From Chitinophagaceae bacterium UBA5175 (lineage in GTDB: Bacteria; Bacteroidota; Bacteroidia; Chitinophagales; Chitinophagaceae), in assembly GCA_002413325.1 (NCBI GenBank), contig DHWT01000231.1:1-5923 (forward strand): 5,923 nt of DNA. Reading direction: 5' to 3'. Positions 5,825 through 5,923 of this stretch are shown in pieces; positions within the stretch are counted from its first letter, which is position 1, and each line of letters begins with the position of its first letter. Made by a program: the position numbers and the translations under genes. The notes below the pieces were generated by a model that searched no databases, was not told where the DNA came from, and was given only the letters and a program-made list of their open reading frames with translations.

Positions 5825-5923
5825 TCATTTCCTGCCGGATGGTTTAACAGCTTTTTTATGGACCCTGCAGTCCTCAGTTAATTTTTTCCTGTGCATAATA
5901 CCCCAGTTCTTAAGAGAATCGAT
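5825..5923 (-). CDS. Possible C-terminal fragment of a gene entering from the right
   Basis: On the - strand the frame is open from the window edge for 32 codons to TGA at 5827-5825, ending KKAVKPSGRK. The peptide is Lys/Arg/His-rich with no recognisable domain. A 32-codon open stretch is quite likely by chance. If real, it would lie about 190 bp upstream of the DUF3857 gene on the same strand. It could also be noncoding. Confidence 0.18.
   Translation of the reverse strand: MDSLKNWGIMHRKKLTEDCRVHKKAVKPSGRK

Larger units (their letters stand above)
5634..5923. promoter_or_regulatory. Upstream region of the DUF3857 gene
   Basis: This region must hold the leader and promoter of the - strand DUF3857 gene. 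I find no TAnnTTTG box on the - strand. TTGAGA (5751-5746, - strand) and TAAGAT downstream of it are too far apart (24 nt) to call a promoter. Two clean inverted repeats (5654-5671 and 5726-5745) and two weaker ones (TTTCAG/CTGAAA at 5800-5820; CGGTT/AACCG at 5784-5797) make it dense in dyad symmetry. Any gene here would have to be the small tail listed at the right edge. Confidence 0.4.

Noticed and set aside
1..5923. Search for CRISPR arrays, tRNA/rRNA, insertion sequences, phage or toxin-antitoxin genes
   Set aside because: No spaced long repeats, no transposase or integrase motifs, no cloverleaf-like segments and no paired small toxin/antitoxin genes were seen by eye on either strand.

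Overview
The window looks like chromosomal DNA from a member of the Bacteroidota, probably near the Chitinophagaceae or Sphingobacteriaceae. The clues are a DUF3857/transglutaminase-like exported protein of the type common in that phylum, signal peptides ending in a KAQ-type site, start codons preceded by A/T-rich sequence without a clear Shine-Dalgarno, and moderate GC content. This placement is an inference from gene type and style, not from a marker gene.

Layout from left to right. Bases 1-105 hold at most the tail of a gene reading in from the left, followed by a strong rho-independent terminator on the + strand. Bases 106-467 contain no convincing large gene. They hold a cluster of short repeats and one possible 33-residue basic peptide ORF. 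Bases 468-2580 are a tight two-gene operon on the - strand: a membrane-anchored HSL-type alpha/beta hydrolase (first gene) and a six-helix DUF998 membrane protein 7 nt downstream. Bases 2581-2838 are a divergent intergenic region with an inverted-repeat candidate operator. Bases 2839-3624 encode, on the + strand, a membrane-anchored NodB-type polysaccharide deacetylase with an apparently complete catalytic set. It converges, with a 14-nt gap, on a large - strand gene (3639 to about 5633) for an exported DUF3857/transglutaminase-fold protein. Bases 5634-5923 are intergenic, with two good inverted repeats and perhaps the tail of another - strand gene at the window edge.

How the genes might relate. 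All four recognisable genes act at or outside the cytoplasmic membrane: two hydrolases, one integral membrane protein and one exported non-catalytic protein. Only the hydrolase/DUF998 pair has real operon evidence. The deacetylase and the DUF3857 gene are convergent and need not share a function.

The most noteworthy observation is that the DUF3857 gene has no ATG, GTG or TTG at its true N-terminus. The reading frame extends 167 codons upstream of the first TTG, through a complete DUF3857 N-terminal domain and a textbook signal peptide, whose first codon is ATC. Its transglutaminase-like domain also lacks the nucleophilic Cys and the His. I found no phage, transposon, CRISPR, RNA gene or evident defence system, so most of the window looks like ordinary Bacteroidota chromosome.
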